In this document: positions 8,471 through 17,191 of the stretch, piece by piece | Position numbering within the stretch: position 1 is the stretch's first letter | How the letters are laid out: the number at the start of each line of letters is the position of its first letter | Origin: Aestuariibacter sp. | Lineage (GTDB): Bacteria > Pseudomonadota > Gammaproteobacteria > Enterobacterales > Alteromonadaceae | Direction of reading: 5' to 3' | NCBI GenBank assembly: GCA_017794925.1 | Contig: CP051238.1 | Span: 3,929,945-3,993,944 of the forward strand | DNA: 64,000 nucleotides | Program-made: the position numbers and the translations under genes | Notes under the pieces: model-generated | Seen by the model: the letters and a program-made list of their open reading frames with translations, nothing else | Databases searched by the model: none | What the model was told of the DNA's origin: nothing

Positions 8471-8830
8471 ATGAAGCTGTCTCACCTGATTGTTGTGCTT
8501 TCGCTCACTGTGTTTACCAGTGCTTGTTCAAACTGGATTTATCGTATTGATATTCCCCAAGGTAACTTCCTTGACGAAAAAGACGTCAAAAAATTGCGTA
8601 TCGGTATGACCAAAGAACAGGTTGAGTTTGTACTAGGACGCCCTATTCTTAAAGATGCCTTCGATACAGACACCTGGTACTACTACTACGAAATGAAGCG
8701 CGGTATGAAGAAACGCGGTGAAGACTTCGAGAAGCAAATGGTCATTACGTTCGTGGATGAGAAAGTCAGTACGGTGACTGGCGATTTCGAACTGTCAGAA
8801 GACTTTAATACACCACTGGATCAGGAATAG
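8471..8830 (+). CDS. bamE: Outer membrane assembly lipoprotein BamE
   Basis: 119-residue lipoprotein of the BAM complex that inserts beta-barrels into the outer membrane. Signal peptide with lipobox TSAC (Cys about 19), then the SmpA/OmlA domain: DVKKLRIGMTKEQVEFVLGRPIL and DTWYYYYEMKRG. Length and the position after recN are standard. A Rho-independent terminator follows. Confidence 0.95.
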   Translation: MKLSHLIVVLSLTVFTSACSNWIYRIDIPQGNFLDEKDVKKLRIGMTKEQVEFVLGRPILKDAFDTDTWYYYYEMKRGMKKRGEDFEKQMVITFVDEKVSTVTGDFELSEDFNTPLDQE

Positions 8831-8851
8831 CGACTTCCTGAACACATTCTG

Positions 8852-8877
8852 AAAAGCGGCTATATGCTGCTTTTTTT
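8852..8877 (+). terminator. Rho-independent terminator of bamE
   Basis: Stem AAAGCGGC/GCTGCTTT (one G-U pair) with a TATAT loop and a run of seven T, 22 bp after the bamE stop. Confidence 0.75.
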
Positions 8878-8937
8878 ATGGTCAGTGATATCTGTACTCA
8901 TTAATAACCTTAAAACTGTATTATTTGATTACAACCG

Positions 8938-9486
8938 TTATTCTTTGGGCGGAACAATGTCGAATTTATGAATCGCTATCCAACCATCGATGTACATGGT
9001 TTTGGGTCGCCTCGCGGCATACACTATTCCCTTTTCAATGAATTCCTCAACCTGCTGTGTCGTGAAGGTCAGGGGGTCAACTCTAAAAAAATTACGTCGC
9101 ATAGCCGCGTCAAACTGTACATGCTTTCGCGGAGACACCGGTGTGGTATGTGCGATATTTCCGACTTTGAATACGAAGTTGTCGTCATTAACCGTTAGTA
9201 CCTTCAGTGGAATATAACGGTAAATGGGATCTGACCCCGGATTAATCTGATAGTAATCAACGAACAAGAAATCATTGCGCTGAAGAGATTGGTATACACG
9301 CACACTTTCCTGTTCAGCGCGATATTCCATTACCACATAAACCACCAATCCCAATAATAACAGTGTTGTAGTAACGTGAGATTTAACCGCATTCGTTAAC
9401 ACCGTAGTGAGATGATGAAGCACCTGCATGAAATTGACAGACTGCCTGCGTCCTTTTGCATATAGCGGGGATAGACGATAAACCAT
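8938..9486 (-). CDS. Hypothetical single-pass membrane protein
   Basis: 182 residues. One membrane segment near residues 40-55 (TTTLLLLGLVVYVVMEY) follows a short basic N-terminus. The rest (QESVRVYQSLQRNDFLFVDYYQIN...) is soluble, probably periplasmic, mostly beta/alpha with no family I recognise. The gene runs convergent to bamE and divergent from the repeat lipoprotein gene. Strong coding character and a plausible topology support a real gene; function unknown. Confidence 0.7.
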   Translation of the reverse strand: MVYRLSPLYAKGRRQSVNFMQVLHHLTTVLTNAVKSHVTTTLLLLGLVVYVVMEYRAEQESVRVYQSLQRNDFLFVDYYQINPGSDPIYRYIPLKVLTVNDDNFVFKVGNIAHTTPVSPRKHVQFDAAMRRNFFRVDPLTFTTQQVEEFIEKGIVYAARRPKTMYIDGWIAIHKFDIVPPKE

Positions 9487-9600
9487 GTTTGCTCCAATTC
9501 CATTTTAAGCCTGCTACTTTTTACCCTAATGCACACAGTCTAAATAGCAAGGAGTTTTATGCATGCAGCCATGCAGTTCCTCAAGTAAAAAATGTTTCTA

Positions 9601-9620
9601 TTGACACACCTTGTAAAGAA
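9601..9620 (+). promoter_or_regulatory. Promoter-like element TTGACACACCTTGTAAAGAA
   Basis: Near-copy (19 of 20) of the element at 4739-4758, again beginning with TTGACA, 67 bp before the ATG of the repeat lipoprotein gene. Suggests a shared activator or sigma factor for the two loci. Confidence 0.4.
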
Positions 9621-9686
9621 TTCAACATCTGTTTTCATCTGCGCGAGTGTTAAAGTGCTCATAATAAATATAACGGGCAAACACTT

Positions 9687-10361
9687 ATGCAACACACCAA
9701 AAAACACATGCTTCGTACACTTACGCTAGCAGTCGCAATCTCTGTCACTTTATCAGGCTGCGTTATACACGTTGGTGGTAATCACCAAAGTGATGATTTC
9801 TCTGGCAGTGTCAGTAAGGTATTCGGCGGCATAGATATTGACGATCATCGTACTGTCACCGATTTATCAACCGTAAATGGCGGTATCGAGTTAGGGGATC
9901 ACGTAACGACCAATGCGATTAGTACAGTGAATGGCGGTGTGAGTATTGGCGAACACGGAAATGTGACATCTATTGGCGTGGTTAACGGTGATGTTGAAAG
10001 TGACGGCCACCTTACTGTAAAACTTGACGTAACCACTGTTAATGGTGACATTCACTTGAACAGTCACTCAAAAGTGGGCGGCAATCTGACCACCGTTAAC
10101 GGCGATATGACCGCTGAAAACATAATGGTTGGAGGTAGTCTTGAAACGGTAAATGGCGATATTCAGATTACTGGTCACAGCCAGATAGACGGTGATATTA
10201 CCTTTAAACGCCCTAACAAAAACAAGGGTAATGATACGCCAAGTCTGCATTTAGGCGATCATGTCATGCTGGCTGGCAATATTATTTTAGAAAGAGACGT
10301 AAATTTAACGATCCCAGATAGATTAAAATCCCGTGTTTTATGGCAGAATTCAGACCAGTAA
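9687..10361 (+). CDS. Lipoprotein with six TVNG repeats (beta-helix-like)
   Basis: 224 residues. Basic N-terminus, hydrophobic stretch and lipobox LSGC (Cys about 29) mark a lipoprotein. The body contains six units built around [ST]xVNG[GD] (STVNGGIEL, STVNGGVSI, GVVNGDVES, TTVNGDIHL, TTVNGDMTA, ETVNGDIQI), spaced about 18-20 residues, with intervening G-D-H/G-x-V turns. This periodicity fits a right-handed beta-helix of the bactofilin/polymer-forming type. A C-terminal segment (HLGDHVMLAGNIILERDVNLTI) keeps the pattern loosely. Function unknown; a surface or periplasmic scaffold is possible. Followed 24 bp later by glutathione peroxidase. Confidence 0.8.
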   Translation: MQHTKKHMLRTLTLAVAISVTLSGCVIHVGGNHQSDDFSGSVSKVFGGIDIDDHRTVTDLSTVNGGIELGDHVTTNAISTVNGGVSIGEHGNVTSIGVVNGDVESDGHLTVKLDVTTVNGDIHLNSHSKVGGNLTTVNGDMTAENIMVGGSLETVNGDIQITGHSQIDGDITFKRPNKNKGNDTPSLHLGDHVMLAGNIILERDVNLTIPDRLKSRVLWQNSDQ

Positions 10362-10385
10362 TGATTAACTTACGGGTTTTACACA

Positions 10386-10868
10386 ATGGATTTCAATGCG
10401 TTTAGTGTTACCAATAGCCAGGGTCAATCGATATCTCTGTCTGATTACGACGATAAGGTCTTACTGATCGTTAACACGGCAAGTAAGTGTGGCTTTACCC
10501 CACAATATGATGGTCTGGAGGCACTTTATAAGGAATACCAAAGCATGGGACTGGAGATTATAGCCTTCCCCTGCAACCAGTTTGGAAAGCAGGAGCCCGG
10601 CGATAATGCCGCTATTCAGGAATTCTGTTCGCTAACATTTGATGTGACCTTTCCGGTTATGGCAAAAGTCGATGTTAATGGTGAAAACACCATTCCACTC
10701 TATGACTACCTGAAAAAAGCAGCGCCTGGCGTGTTAGGCACACAAGGTATTAAATGGAACTTCACAAAGTTTTTGGTGAGTCGCGATCGTAAAACAATTA
10801 AGCGTTACGCACCGAAAGACAAGCCCGAAGCGCTTAAAGCCGATATTGAAAGCATGCTAAATATTTAG
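10386..10868 (+). CDS. Glutathione peroxidase family (thiol peroxidase, BtuE-like)
   Basis: 160-residue peroxidase. Catalytic Cys35 in NTASKCGFTPQY (Cys in place of selenocysteine), Gln in FPCNQFGKQEPG and Trp/Asn in IKWNFTKFLV form the standard tetrad. Reduces hydrogen or lipid peroxides, probably with thioredoxin or glutathione. No signal peptide, so cytoplasmic. The proximity to the upstream lipoprotein gene may mean co-transcription. Confidence 0.93.
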   Translation: MDFNAFSVTNSQGQSISLSDYDDKVLLIVNTASKCGFTPQYDGLEALYKEYQSMGLEIIAFPCNQFGKQEPGDNAAIQEFCSLTFDVTFPVMAKVDVNGENTIPLYDYLKKAAPGVLGTQGIKWNFTKFLVSRDRKTIKRYAPKDKPEALKADIESMLNI

Positions 10869-10880
10869 TCGTTCTAATGG

Positions 10881-10909
10881 AGATGCGGTTCGTACTTAGC
10901 ACCGCATCT
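10881..10909 (+). terminator. Hairpin after the peroxidase gene
   Basis: Nine-base-pair stem AGATGCGGT/ACCGCATCT, 12 bp after the stop codon. No T-run follows, so termination is less certain than for the other hairpins. The rest of the gap to 11075 shows nothing else clear. Confidence 0.45.
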
Positions 10910-11074
10910 TGCCGTCCTCCTCAGCTCTCGCGCATTCCTTTTTTCGCAGTTTATCCTTATTCGTCTGGCACTGGTCGAATCTTCTTTGTTAACACACTAA
11001 TAACAGTTGTCGGTGATACCTGCTATGTTAGTCTGGAAAAATAACAATAACGCACCAAGACAAGAGAGCCTAAA

Positions 11075-11773
11075 ATGAAAGCGCTTCCAGCTTATGCTAT
11101 CCCCCTGTTACTATTGGGATTATCCTTCCACACACACGCCAACGACAATCAGCTCACCGAACACGAAAAGCAACAAGGCTGGCAGTTACTTTTCGATGGG
11201 AAGTCAATGTCTCACTGGCGAACTTACCAAAAGCAAGACATCAGTCCCAAATGGCAAATTGAAAACGATGCCATTACGCTAACCCAGGGCGGTGCTGGCG
11301 ATATTATCACCCGGCAACAGTTCGATGACTTTGAGCTCATGCTGGATTGGAAGATTTCTGAAGCAGGCAACAGTGGTATTTTTTTCCTGGCAGATGAAAC
11401 CGGTAAGTACGTATTCTCCCATGCACCGGAAATTCAAATCATTGACAACGAAAAGCACGCAGACAGCAAACTCGACACCCACCGTTCAGGCTCACTTTAC
11501 GATATGGTTGCAGCCCCCGAAACAGCGTATAAGCCTGCGGGAGAATGGAACACCGTAAAAATTTCACTGGACGACGGCGTACTGCAAGTATGGCAAAACG
11601 GCGTGATGACCGTGCATATTGTGATGCACTCTTCAACCTGGGACAAGCTGGTCGCGGCCAGTAAATTTGCCAACTGGCAGGGATTTGCAGAGCAATCCAA
11701 AGGGCACATTGGCCTGCAGGATCATGGCGATAAGGTCGCTTTCAAAAATATTAAAATCCGGGAGTTACCCTAA
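11075..11773 (+). CDS. Periplasmic DUF1080 3-keto-glycoside hydrolase/lyase
   Basis: 232 residues with a signal peptide (MKALPAYAIPLLLLGLSFHTHA). The rest is a single DUF1080 (3-keto-disaccharide hydrolase) jelly roll: GWQLLFDGKSMSHWRTY at the N-terminus, the NSGIFFLAD core and the terminal GHIGLQDHGDKVAFKNIKIREL. The family cleaves 3-keto-glycosides. The stop overlaps the ATG of the next gene (TAATG), a GMC oxidoreductase whose relatives make the 3-keto substrate. The two probably act together in the periplasm on a disaccharide or glycoside. Confidence 0.88.
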   Translation: MKALPAYAIPLLLLGLSFHTHANDNQLTEHEKQQGWQLLFDGKSMSHWRTYQKQDISPKWQIENDAITLTQGGAGDIITRQQFDDFELMLDWKISEAGNSGIFFLADETGKYVFSHAPEIQIIDNEKHADSKLDTHRSGSLYDMVAAPETAYKPAGEWNTVKISLDDGVLQVWQNGVMTVHIVMHSSTWDKLVAASKFANWQGFAEQSKGHIGLQDHGDKVAFKNIKIRELP

Positions 11774-13452
11774 TGGCAAAGTTTGAACATGAGGTACTCG
11801 TAGTAGGCTCAGGTGCAGGTGGTGCAATGGCTGCCTATGAACTGACCAAAGCCGGTATTAAGGTGCTATTACTCGAAGCAGGCCGGGACTACGATCCTAA
11901 AACCGAAACGCCAATGTTTAAACGTAACGCCGATGCGCCACTCATGGCATCAGGCAATGCGGACAAAAACTTTGGTTACTACGACGCGACCGTCGATGGC
12001 GGCTGGTCAGTCCCTGACGAGCCGTACACTACCGATGATGAATCTGAATTCCTATGGTGGCGTGCTCGTATGTTGGGTGGCAGAACGAATCACTGGGGTC
12101 GCTATTCATTGCGATTCAGCGAACATGATTTTAAGGGAAAATCCAGGGATGGTTTAGGCGCGGACTGGCCTTTTGAATATAGCGACATTGCCCCCTGGTA
12201 CGACAAAACGGAACAACTGGTGGGCGTTTGCGGCACCAATACAGGCCTGGACGATATGCCCGACTCGGCGCCAGGCGTCTTACAACCGCCCCCAAAACCC
12301 CGGGTACCTGAACTACTTGTGGCAGCTGCAGCTAATAAACTGGGTATTAAAGCCGTGCCTATGCACCGCGCTGTACTAACCCGACCGAAGGACGAACGTG
12401 CAGCCTGCTTTTATGCAACACCGTGCGGACACGGTTGTTCAATTGGCGCCGCATTCCAAACCACAACGTCGCTGTTGCCCATGGCACAAAAAACCGGGAA
12501 CCTCAAAGTACTCACCAATGCCATGGTAAAACACGTAGACACCGATAATACCGGCAAGGTAACCGGCGTTACCATTATTGACAAAACGACCAGCGAGGCC
12601 AACGCAATATCAGCCAGGGTGGTCATTCTGGCCGCCAGCGCCTGTGAAAGCGCGCGAATCATGTTGAACTCATCCTCTGAACACCACCCGAACGGACTGG
12701 CGAATTCCAGCGGACAGCTTGGCCGAAATTTAATGGATTCAACAGGTGCGGGTTTAGGTGCTACCATCCCGGCTCTGCGGAACCGCCCCCGATACAACGA
12801 AGATGGGCATACCGCCAACCACTTATTCATTCCATGGTGGGGGCATAAAGCGCAAGCAAACGGCGAACTGGATTTTCCCCGTGGCTATCACTTTGAAATC
12901 GGCAGTGGTTTTCGCGAACCAGGCGCCTGGGTGTCCGGCAACTTCAAGGGGTACGGTCAGGATTTAAAAGACGAAGCCAAATCTAACTACGGCGCATCAG
13001 TGTATTTCGCATTACGCGGTGAAATGTTACCTAACCCGCATTGTTACATGGATATCGACCCTGAAGTGACTGACAAGTGGGGAATTCCCGTAGCACGTTT
13101 CCATTGGAAATGGTCTGAGCATGAGTTAAATCAGGTGGCACACGGTCTGCAAACTGCAAAAGATATTCTGGAGACCATGGGCGCAACCGTTGGCGAATTG
13201 CCGTCTCCGGAACAAGCCATAGCCAAAGGCGGCCAAATTATCCACGAAGTGGGGACGGCACGTATGGGCGCTTCGAAAGAAGACTCTGTCACTAATCAGT
13301 GGGGCCAAACATGGGATTGCCCCAACCTGTTTGTCATGGACGGTGGCGTATTCGCTTCAAACCCACACAAAAACTGTACGCTGACCATTTTGACACTGGC
13401 AATGCGAAACGCAAACTGGCTGACCAATCAGCTAAAACAAGGAGCCTTGTAG
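11773..13452 (+). CDS. GMC family FAD oxidoreductase (glycoside 3-dehydrogenase-like)
   Basis: 559-residue large subunit. FAD motif VVGSGAGGAMAAYELTKAG at the N-terminus, LGGRTNHWGRYSLRF (substrate/FAD contact) and the C-terminal GMC block GTARMG...NPHKNCTLTILTLAMRNA with the probable catalytic His. No signal peptide. It is followed 2 bp later by a Tat-exported subunit 3, so export by hitchhiking is the likely route, as in gluconate 2-dehydrogenase and glucoside 3-dehydrogenase. Predicted role: oxidation of the C3 hydroxyl of a sugar or glycoside, electrons going to a cytochrome. No cytochrome c gene is present here. Confidence 0.88.
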   Translation: MAKFEHEVLVVGSGAGGAMAAYELTKAGIKVLLLEAGRDYDPKTETPMFKRNADAPLMASGNADKNFGYYDATVDGGWSVPDEPYTTDDESEFLWWRARMLGGRTNHWGRYSLRFSEHDFKGKSRDGLGADWPFEYSDIAPWYDKTEQLVGVCGTNTGLDDMPDSAPGVLQPPPKPRVPELLVAAAANKLGIKAVPMHRAVLTRPKDERAACFYATPCGHGCSIGAAFQTTTSLLPMAQKTGNLKVLTNAMVKHVDTDNTGKVTGVTIIDKTTSEANAISARVVILAASACESARIMLNSSSEHHPNGLANSSGQLGRNLMDSTGAGLGATIPALRNRPRYNEDGHTANHLFIPWWGHKAQANGELDFPRGYHFEIGSGFREPGAWVSGNFKGYGQDLKDEAKSNYGASVYFALRGEMLPNPHCYMDIDPEVTDKWGIPVARFHWKWSEHELNQVAHGLQTAKDILETMGATVGELPSPEQAIAKGGQIIHEVGTARMGASKEDSVTNQWGQTWDCPNLFVMDGGVFASNPHKNCTLTILTLAMRNANWLTNQLKQGAL

Positions 13453-13453
13453 C

Positions 13454-14221
13454 ATGCAAAACACAAACTCCACAACGATGATGCCCGCCATGAGCCGCCG
13501 ACAGTCATTGAAGCTGTTTGGCCTGATGGTTGCGGGTGCCGCCTTACCAGGACTGGCAGCCTGCACCAGCTCAACCTCAGCAGAGTCAGCTATAGCAGGC
13601 TCAACGGCTCAAACAGGGCATTGGCCAACAATCGAGATCAAGCCTATTGTGCTTGAAGGCTACGGAAAAGATCCGAATCTGATCATTCCCCCGACCTCGC
13701 CCTGGCCCAAAACGCTAACCGAAACACAGTTAAACATTGTGGGCCGCCTCAGCGAGATATTGGTCCCAAAAGACAACGAGCAGCCTGGCGCATTGGAAAT
13801 TGGTGCTCCGCATGTGGTTGATGAATGGGTCAGTGCACCCTATAGCGGTCAACAACACGATCGCGACACGATATTGCGTTTGCTGATTTGGCTGGACGAA
13901 GAGGCCCAGTTGCACCATGACATGTCATTTATGGGTCTTGAGAAGGCTGCGCAAATGGCGATTTTGGATCGCATTGCATATGGCACAGACGAGGCCCCTG
14001 TGGAATATCATCAACCGGCACAGGCCTTTGACAGATTGCGCAAGCTCATACTCGCAGCGTATTTTTGCTCAGCTCCAGGGAGCAGGGAAATTGGCTATAT
14101 GGGTAATGTTGCCATTGCGGGGGATTACCCAGGACCTACCGATGAAGCCATGGCTCATCTGGATGAAGCCCTGGCATCCCTTGGGCTGACCGATTATGCC
14201 TACTCTCCGATAGGGGAATAA
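13454..14221 (+). CDS. Tat-exported gluconate 2-dehydrogenase subunit 3-like protein
   Basis: 255 residues. Twin-arginine signal MSRRQSLKLFGLMVAG, ending in a lipobox-like LAAC, so possibly a Tat lipoprotein. The mature part matches the subunit 3 family (TQLNIVGRLSEILVPKDNEQPGALEIGAPHVVDEWVSAP...). This small subunit carries the flavin subunit through the Tat system and anchors it. Third gene of the keto-glycoside operon; a strong hairpin terminator follows. Confidence 0.87.
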   Translation: MQNTNSTTMMPAMSRRQSLKLFGLMVAGAALPGLAACTSSTSAESAIAGSTAQTGHWPTIEIKPIVLEGYGKDPNLIIPPTSPWPKTLTETQLNIVGRLSEILVPKDNEQPGALEIGAPHVVDEWVSAPYSGQQHDRDTILRLLIWLDEEAQLHHDMSFMGLEKAAQMAILDRIAYGTDEAPVEYHQPAQAFDRLRKLILAAYFCSAPGSREIGYMGNVAIAGDYPGPTDEAMAHLDEALASLGLTDYAYSPIGE

Positions 14222-14247
14222 ATCAGCGCACAATTGCGGTATAACGT

Positions 14248-14273
14248 AACGAACGGACTCCAGTCCGTTCGTT
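14248..14273. terminator. Bidirectional hairpin between convergent genes
   Basis: Twelve-base-pair perfect stem AACGAACGGACT/AGTCCGTTCGTT with a tight loop, followed by TTTTC on the plus strand. It lies between the convergent keto-glycoside operon and the RDD gene and can serve both. Confidence 0.7.
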
Positions 14274-14281
14274 TTCAACCC

Positions 14282-14740
14282 TTATTGCTCCTCAGGAGCA
14301 GAATGAGCGGCTATGCTTTGCTTGTTTTTCACGACAAGGGTACCCGCTAACATGTCGTGCCAACCCTGCTTTTTTTTGTCGATCCCAACCCAAATCAAAC
14401 CAAGAAATAATGGAATAGCTGACACGTAATAAGCCAGATAGCGACCAATATATTGCCCTTTGGAGGGTTGCCCTCCGGTCTTTGCATCGACAATCGACAA
14501 TTTCAACATCATTTTGCCCGGCGTGGCTGAACGGTAAATCCAGAAAATAATGATAGCTACAGCAGGGAGTAAATAATTCAATACCACATCCCAAAAGCCC
14601 AGAAAATAACTCTGACTTGTCCAGTACTGTATGCCATAAATAGCCGTCATGAGCGGCGAAATGACAATTAGCAACAAAATCGAATCAATGATCGCTGCCC
14701 CTACCCTCACCCAAAAACCAGCATATTCGTGTTCGCTCAT
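14282..14740 (-). CDS. RDD family membrane protein
   Basis: About 152 residues from the ATG at 14740, which has AAGGA about five bases upstream; a longer reading to 14797 lacks such a site. Features of the RDD family: early Arg/Asp in GFWVRVGAAIIDSILLLIV, a second pair of hydrophobic segments (YLLPAVAIIIFWIY), ATPGKMMLKLSIVDAKTG and a final WVGIDKKKQGWHDMLAGTLVV. Three to four transmembrane helices. Function of the family is poorly known (some members are Na+/H+ antiporters). Confidence 0.88.
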   Translation of the reverse strand: MSEHEYAGFWVRVGAAIIDSILLLIVISPLMTAIYGIQYWTSQSYFLGFWDVVLNYLLPAVAIIIFWIYRSATPGKMMLKLSIVDAKTGGQPSKGQYIGRYLAYYVSAIPLFLGLIWVGIDKKKQGWHDMLAGTLVVKNKQSIAAHSAPEEQ

Positions 14741-15079
14741 AAGATTCCTTAAAATTACGCTTCCTGATGTAAGTCGTGTATCGACTCTCTTTACCACATA
14801 CTCTCATTTCGAACATAAGGCTGACAATTAAATATCTACCTTTTCCATGTTTATCTTTTTAATGTTACTAAGCAAAATCAACCACATGAACGAAATTCTG
14901 ATTAACTAACAATGGGTTGTTTAAAGCGTTTACCGGGAAATACTATGTATATTGCTAATTTCTTTCCATCCACTTGCCATTATTCGCCATAGTTTGCTCT
15001 TACATCTCCATGTTCAGAGCAACGCAGTGACATTTTTTATTGATTGAATATTCCCAATGTTCATTCAACGACTGTCACT
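14741..15079. other. Divergent intergenic region, no gene seen
   Basis: About 340 bp between the RDD gene and the sortase target gene. It should contain both promoters. I see AT-rich tracts but no convincing operator, RNA or small coding gene. Confidence 0.4.
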
Positions 15080-17191
15080 ATGTATCCCAAACGTATCCCT
15101 AAACACCTGATATTTGATCCTCAGCCCAAACGAAGATCCAAAGCCTGGATTTGGTGGCTGATTGGCTTAGCTCTCACTGCTGTCATTTCTGTTTTCAGCA
15201 TTGATGCTTTAGCAACCCCTTACAATCAGAATCATGCTGGCGAATTAAGACTAACCAATGAAAACGGTCAGACACTGCCGTCATTGCACCTTGAGACGAC
15301 AGTGAACGCAGCCATCAATGGACTAGTCGTGACCACGGAGTATGTTCAACGCTTTAAAAATAACTCCGATCACTGGGTTGAAGGCGTTTATGTTTTTCCG
15401 CTACCTGAGATGGCCGCAGTTCGTCACATGGAAATGCAAGTCGGAGAACGACGGATTGTCGGGGAAGTTAAAGAACGAAACACCGCTGAAGCGCTCTACA
15501 AAAAGGCCCGTTCAGAAGGCAAACGAGCCGCTATTACAACACAACAGCGCGATAACTTGTTCACACAAAAGGTTGCAAATATTGCTCCACATCAGGAAGT
15601 AGAAGTCACACTCAGTTTTATCGATACAGTGAAGTATCAGGCAGGCGTGTTTGAATGGCGATTGCCCACCACTCTCACACCTCGTTATATTCCCGGTATA
15701 TCACTGCCTGCCGAAGGCGAGAACGAGTTAACAACAAACGCCATTAATACCAATTCATTTGGCTGGGCCACAGCAACCGATCAGGTGCCAGACGCGCCGC
15801 AAATAACGCCAACAATGACTCCCCCACCTGAATACGGATTGACAAATCCACTACGGTTAACTATCTCGCTTCAAAGCGGTATTGAGCTCGCGTCAATCCA
15901 AGGGCTTTACCACAATTTTGAAATGAATAAAGAGGCCGACTATTACAACATTACTTTGCAGCATGATGTTGTCGAAATGGACCGGGATGTTGTGCTCCAG
16001 TGGAGGCCTGTCTTATCGGCGCAACCACGTGCAGCGGTTTTCCAGGAACAAGTCGATGGTGAGACCTATGCGATGGTGATGATGGTCCCTCCGAATGCAC
16101 CCACCACACACGCATTGCCCAAAGATATTATTTTTGTTATCGACATATCCGGCTCTATGCAGGGCAACTCGATTATTCAGGCGAAATCCAGTTTGCAGCT
16201 CGCGATAGACCAATTAGCCCCCGAAGATAGGTTCAACATTATCGCCTTTAGTGATCATTTCAGGGTATTCAATGATCGCACGGTATCTGCCAGCGAGGAT
16301 CTCAAACACATTGCGTCTCAATGGGTGTCGGCATTAAATGCAGACGGCGGCACAGAAATGTATCCTGCGTTGCGTGAAGCTTATCAACAAATGCGAGATC
16401 CAGAACGATTACAGCAAGTGGTATTTATTACTGATGGCGCCATTGGCAACGAAGAAATGCTGTTTGAGTTAATCACTGAACCTGACAACAACGCGCGCTT
16501 ATTCACGGTAGGAATCGGCAGCGCTCCGAACGCTTTTTTTATGGCTAAGGCAGCTCAGTTAGGACGGGGTAGCTATGAACTTATTGGCTACCGCGACGAT
16601 GTTCACGGCAAGATGTCCCGTTTATTTAACAAACTGAATCACGTTGCCGCAACAAACATCAACATAGATTGGCCTCAAGAGGTTGAACCTTATCCATCTC
16701 AGTCAGCAGACTTGTTTCACTCAGAGGCATTACTGGCTTTTGCCAAATTATCTCGCCCTCTGCAAACCTTAGCTATTTCCGGTAATACCGCCCAGCAGTC
16801 ATGGCAAACTACAATAGCTGCAAGTGGCTCGCCCTCAGCCTCGGGTGTAGGCACGTTGTGGGCCAGACACAAAGTTGCCGACATCGAAGACCAAGCCAGG
16901 CGTGGCAGCATATCGGCAGACAATGTTCGTAACGCTGTTTTAGATGTTGCACTCACTCACAGCCTGTTAACCCGCTTCACCGCGTTTATTGCCGTTGATG
17001 AAACGCCGGTAAGGCCACAATACTTACCCTTATTTGGTGAAAGTATTGCCAATGTCATGCCTAACGGCTCAGTTCAACAACCCATGCAATTTGCCAATAC
17101 CGCCACTTCTGCAACACTCTCCCTATGGATGGGTATTTGGGGCTGCCTTGCTCTGTTTATTTTGCATATCAACAAAGTGCGTGAAAGATGA
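15080..17191 (+). CDS. VIT and VWA domain protein, class GN sortase target
   Basis: About 703 residues from ATG 15080; an in-frame TTG at 15044 would add 12. Neither has a clear ribosome site. An N-terminal signal anchor (KAWIWWLIGLALTAVISVF) is followed by a VIT domain (about 50-190: NGLVVTTEYVQRFKN, EGVYVFPLPEMAAV) and a von Willebrand A domain with an intact MIDAS (VIDISGSMQGNS near 360 and ITDGAIGNE). The C-terminus is a hydrophobic segment (LSLWMGIWGCLALFIL) and a basic tail KVRER, preceded by QFANTAT where sortase substrates carry an LPxT-like motif. It overlaps the sortase gene by 4 bp and matches the marine proteobacterial sortase target family. Confidence 0.9.
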   Translation: MYPKRIPKHLIFDPQPKRRSKAWIWWLIGLALTAVISVFSIDALATPYNQNHAGELRLTNENGQTLPSLHLETTVNAAINGLVVTTEYVQRFKNNSDHWVEGVYVFPLPEMAAVRHMEMQVGERRIVGEVKERNTAEALYKKARSEGKRAAITTQQRDNLFTQKVANIAPHQEVEVTLSFIDTVKYQAGVFEWRLPTTLTPRYIPGISLPAEGENELTTNAINTNSFGWATATDQVPDAPQITPTMTPPPEYGLTNPLRLTISLQSGIELASIQGLYHNFEMNKEADYYNITLQHDVVEMDRDVVLQWRPVLSAQPRAAVFQEQVDGETYAMVMMVPPNAPTTHALPKDIIFVIDISGSMQGNSIIQAKSSLQLAIDQLAPEDRFNIIAFSDHFRVFNDRTVSASEDLKHIASQWVSALNADGGTEMYPALREAYQQMRDPERLQQVVFITDGAIGNEEMLFELITEPDNNARLFTVGIGSAPNAFFMAKAAQLGRGSYELIGYRDDVHGKMSRLFNKLNHVAATNINIDWPQEVEPYPSQSADLFHSEALLAFAKLSRPLQTLAISGNTAQQSWQTTIAASGSPSASGVGTLWARHKVADIEDQARRGSISADNVRNAVLDVALTHSLLTRFTAFIAVDETPVRPQYLPLFGESIANVMPNGSVQQPMQFANTATSATLSLWMGIWGCLALFILHINKVRER

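Noticed and set aside
9456..9653. 65-residue open frame on the plus strand
   Set aside because: Runs over the start of the opposite-strand membrane protein gene and the promoter-like element; no ribosome site and no coding character.
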